This document shows positions 5,995 through 6,334 of a stretch of 6,334 bases of DNA, piece after piece. The notes beneath the pieces are model-generated. The model saw only the letters and a list, made by a program, of their open reading frames with translations, did not search any database and was not told the origin of the DNA. Each line of letters opens with the position of its first letter. The first letter of the stretch is position 1. Source of the stretch: an uncultured Prevotella sp. (GTDB lineage: Bacteria > Bacteroidota > Bacteroidia > Bacteroidales > Bacteroidaceae). The DNA is taken from contig CAAHDP010000286.1 of NCBI GenBank assembly GCA_900770515.1, forward strand, positions 1 through 6,334. Reading direction: 5' to 3'. A program made the translations under genes and the position numbers.

Positions 5995-6014
5995 AATAAA
6001 ACCTTTTATTACTA
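5991..6014. repeat. 24-bp AT-rich perfect inverted repeat
   Basis: The arms TAGTAATAAAA (5991-6001) and TTTTATTACTA (6004-6014) are perfectly complementary around CC. The 2-nt centre makes it more like a protein-binding dyad than a terminator hairpin. It sits between the palindrome array and the glycosyltransferase promoter. Confidence 0.6.
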
Positions 6015-6020
6015 ATAGAA

Positions 6021-6128
6021 AAAGTTATGTTCCTTAGAAGAAAGTTATGTTCAAAGCTTTTGAACTTAAGTTCAAAGCCTTTGAACATACGTTCAAAAGC
6101 TTTGAATACACATTCAAAGGTTATGAAC
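6021..6128. repeat. Array of phased GTTCAAA-n3-TTTGAAC palindromes, period 21 bp
   Basis: Four 17-bp units start at 6049, 6070, 6091 and 6112, exactly 21 bp apart, separated by 4-bp spacers (TTAA, ATAC, ACAC). Units 1 and 2 have perfect 7-bp arms, GTTCAAA and TTTGAAC, around a 3-bp centre. Unit 3 has one arm mismatch and unit 4 has two. Two copies of AAAGTTATGTTC, at 6021-6032 and 6041-6052, precede the array, and the second supplies the first bases of unit 1. The array lies in presumably untranscribed DNA between a leftward terminator and the glycosyltransferase promoter. This suggests a cis-acting binding-site array; the ligand is unknown. Confidence 0.85.
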
Positions 6129-6150
6129 AAAGATTGAGATAAGCCTCAAG

Positions 6151-6191
6151 CAAAAAGAAACATGCCACAACTCTCAACGAGCTGTGGCATG
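6151..6191 (-). terminator. Leftward intrinsic terminator for a gene beyond the right edge
   Basis: The 9-bp arms CATGCCACA (6161-6169) and TGTGGCATG (6183-6191) are perfect. A mismatch and a further 3-bp stem (CTC/GAG) follow, around a 5-nt loop. On the minus strand the hairpin is followed by TTTCTTTTTG (6160-6151), a U-rich tail; the plus strand has no such tail. It would end a leftward transcript entering from the right of the window. Confidence 0.75.
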
Positions 6192-6334
6192 CACTTATGT
6201 TTAACTTAAAAAAATCTAATCAAAATAGTCTCACGACCTTCTCAATTATCTGTTAAACAATCTACCTTAAAACCTAATAACTAAAAACCTAAATCTATTA
6301 CTACTAACCTAAACAATCTATTAACCTTTTGACG
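6192..6334. other. AT-rich non-coding tract with iterated AACCTAA
   Basis: No reading frame of note is present. AACCTAA occurs at 6271-6277, 6286-6292 and 6306-6312, and AAACAATCTA at 6255-6264 and 6311-6320, with irregular spacing. Because a leftward terminator follows on the left, this is probably the 3' untranslated or intergenic part of a minus-strand gene lying to the right. No promoter is recognised. Confidence 0.4.

Noticed and set aside
5991..6014. Intrinsic terminator
   Set aside because: The stem is almost entirely A-T, has a 2-nt centre and lacks a following U-tract beyond the stem itself.
6049..6128. CRISPR array
   Set aside because: The repeats are 17 bp with only 4-bp gaps and the units are themselves palindromic; there are no spacers of useful length and no cas genes.

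Overview
The window looks like part of a surface-polysaccharide (capsule, exopolysaccharide or lipopolysaccharide-type) locus from a member of the Bacteroidales. A Prevotella/Segatella-like host fits best, but this is inference. The main support is a promoter upstream of one glycosyltransferase that matches the Bacteroidetes form exactly (TTTG, 19 bp, TATCTTTG), two further TATCTTTG -7 boxes, long AT-rich intergenic stretches and moderate-GC genes. No rRNA, tRNA, CRISPR array or intact transposase is visible.

Layout, left to right. (1) Bases 1-791, plus strand: the 3' part of a LicD-family phosphotransferase gene whose start lies outside the window. (2) Bases 792-940: a nested inverted-repeat element between two convergent genes. 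(3) Bases 941-3384, minus strand: a three-gene unit read right to left. It encodes a serine-acetyltransferase-like hexapeptide acyltransferase, an IspD/TarI-type cytidylyltransferase and an extended-SDR NAD-dependent epimerase/dehydratase. (4) Bases 3385-3808: a gene-poor stretch with a -7 box almost touching the acyltransferase start, a 14-bp palindrome, a leftward intrinsic terminator, and an orphan -7 box preceded by three TAGGGG/CCCCTA repeats exactly 20 bp apart. (5) Bases 3809-5850, minus strand: two glycosyltransferase genes sharing an ATGA stop/start overlap (family 4-like first, family 2 second), driven by the consensus promoter. (6) Bases 5918-6334: non-coding DNA with a tandem repeat, a 24-bp AT palindrome, an array of four 17-bp palindromes repeating every 21 bp, a leftward terminator for a gene beyond the right edge, and an AT-rich tract.

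How the genes could work together (inference). The two glycosyltransferases would extend a glycan on a lipid carrier. The cytidylyltransferase would make a CDP-activated alcohol or polyol phosphate (TarI-like, rather than the housekeeping MEP step), with the SDR preparing or modifying that precursor. The LicD-type enzyme would transfer the phosphoalcohol from its CDP form to the glycan, and the acyltransferase would O-acetylate a sugar or a precursor. The pairing of an IspD-like protein with a LicD-like protein resembles the animal ISPD/fukutin ribitol-phosphate system.

The least explained parts are the 21-bp palindrome array, the orphan promoter/terminator module at 3461-3746, and the nested inverted repeat at 799-937.
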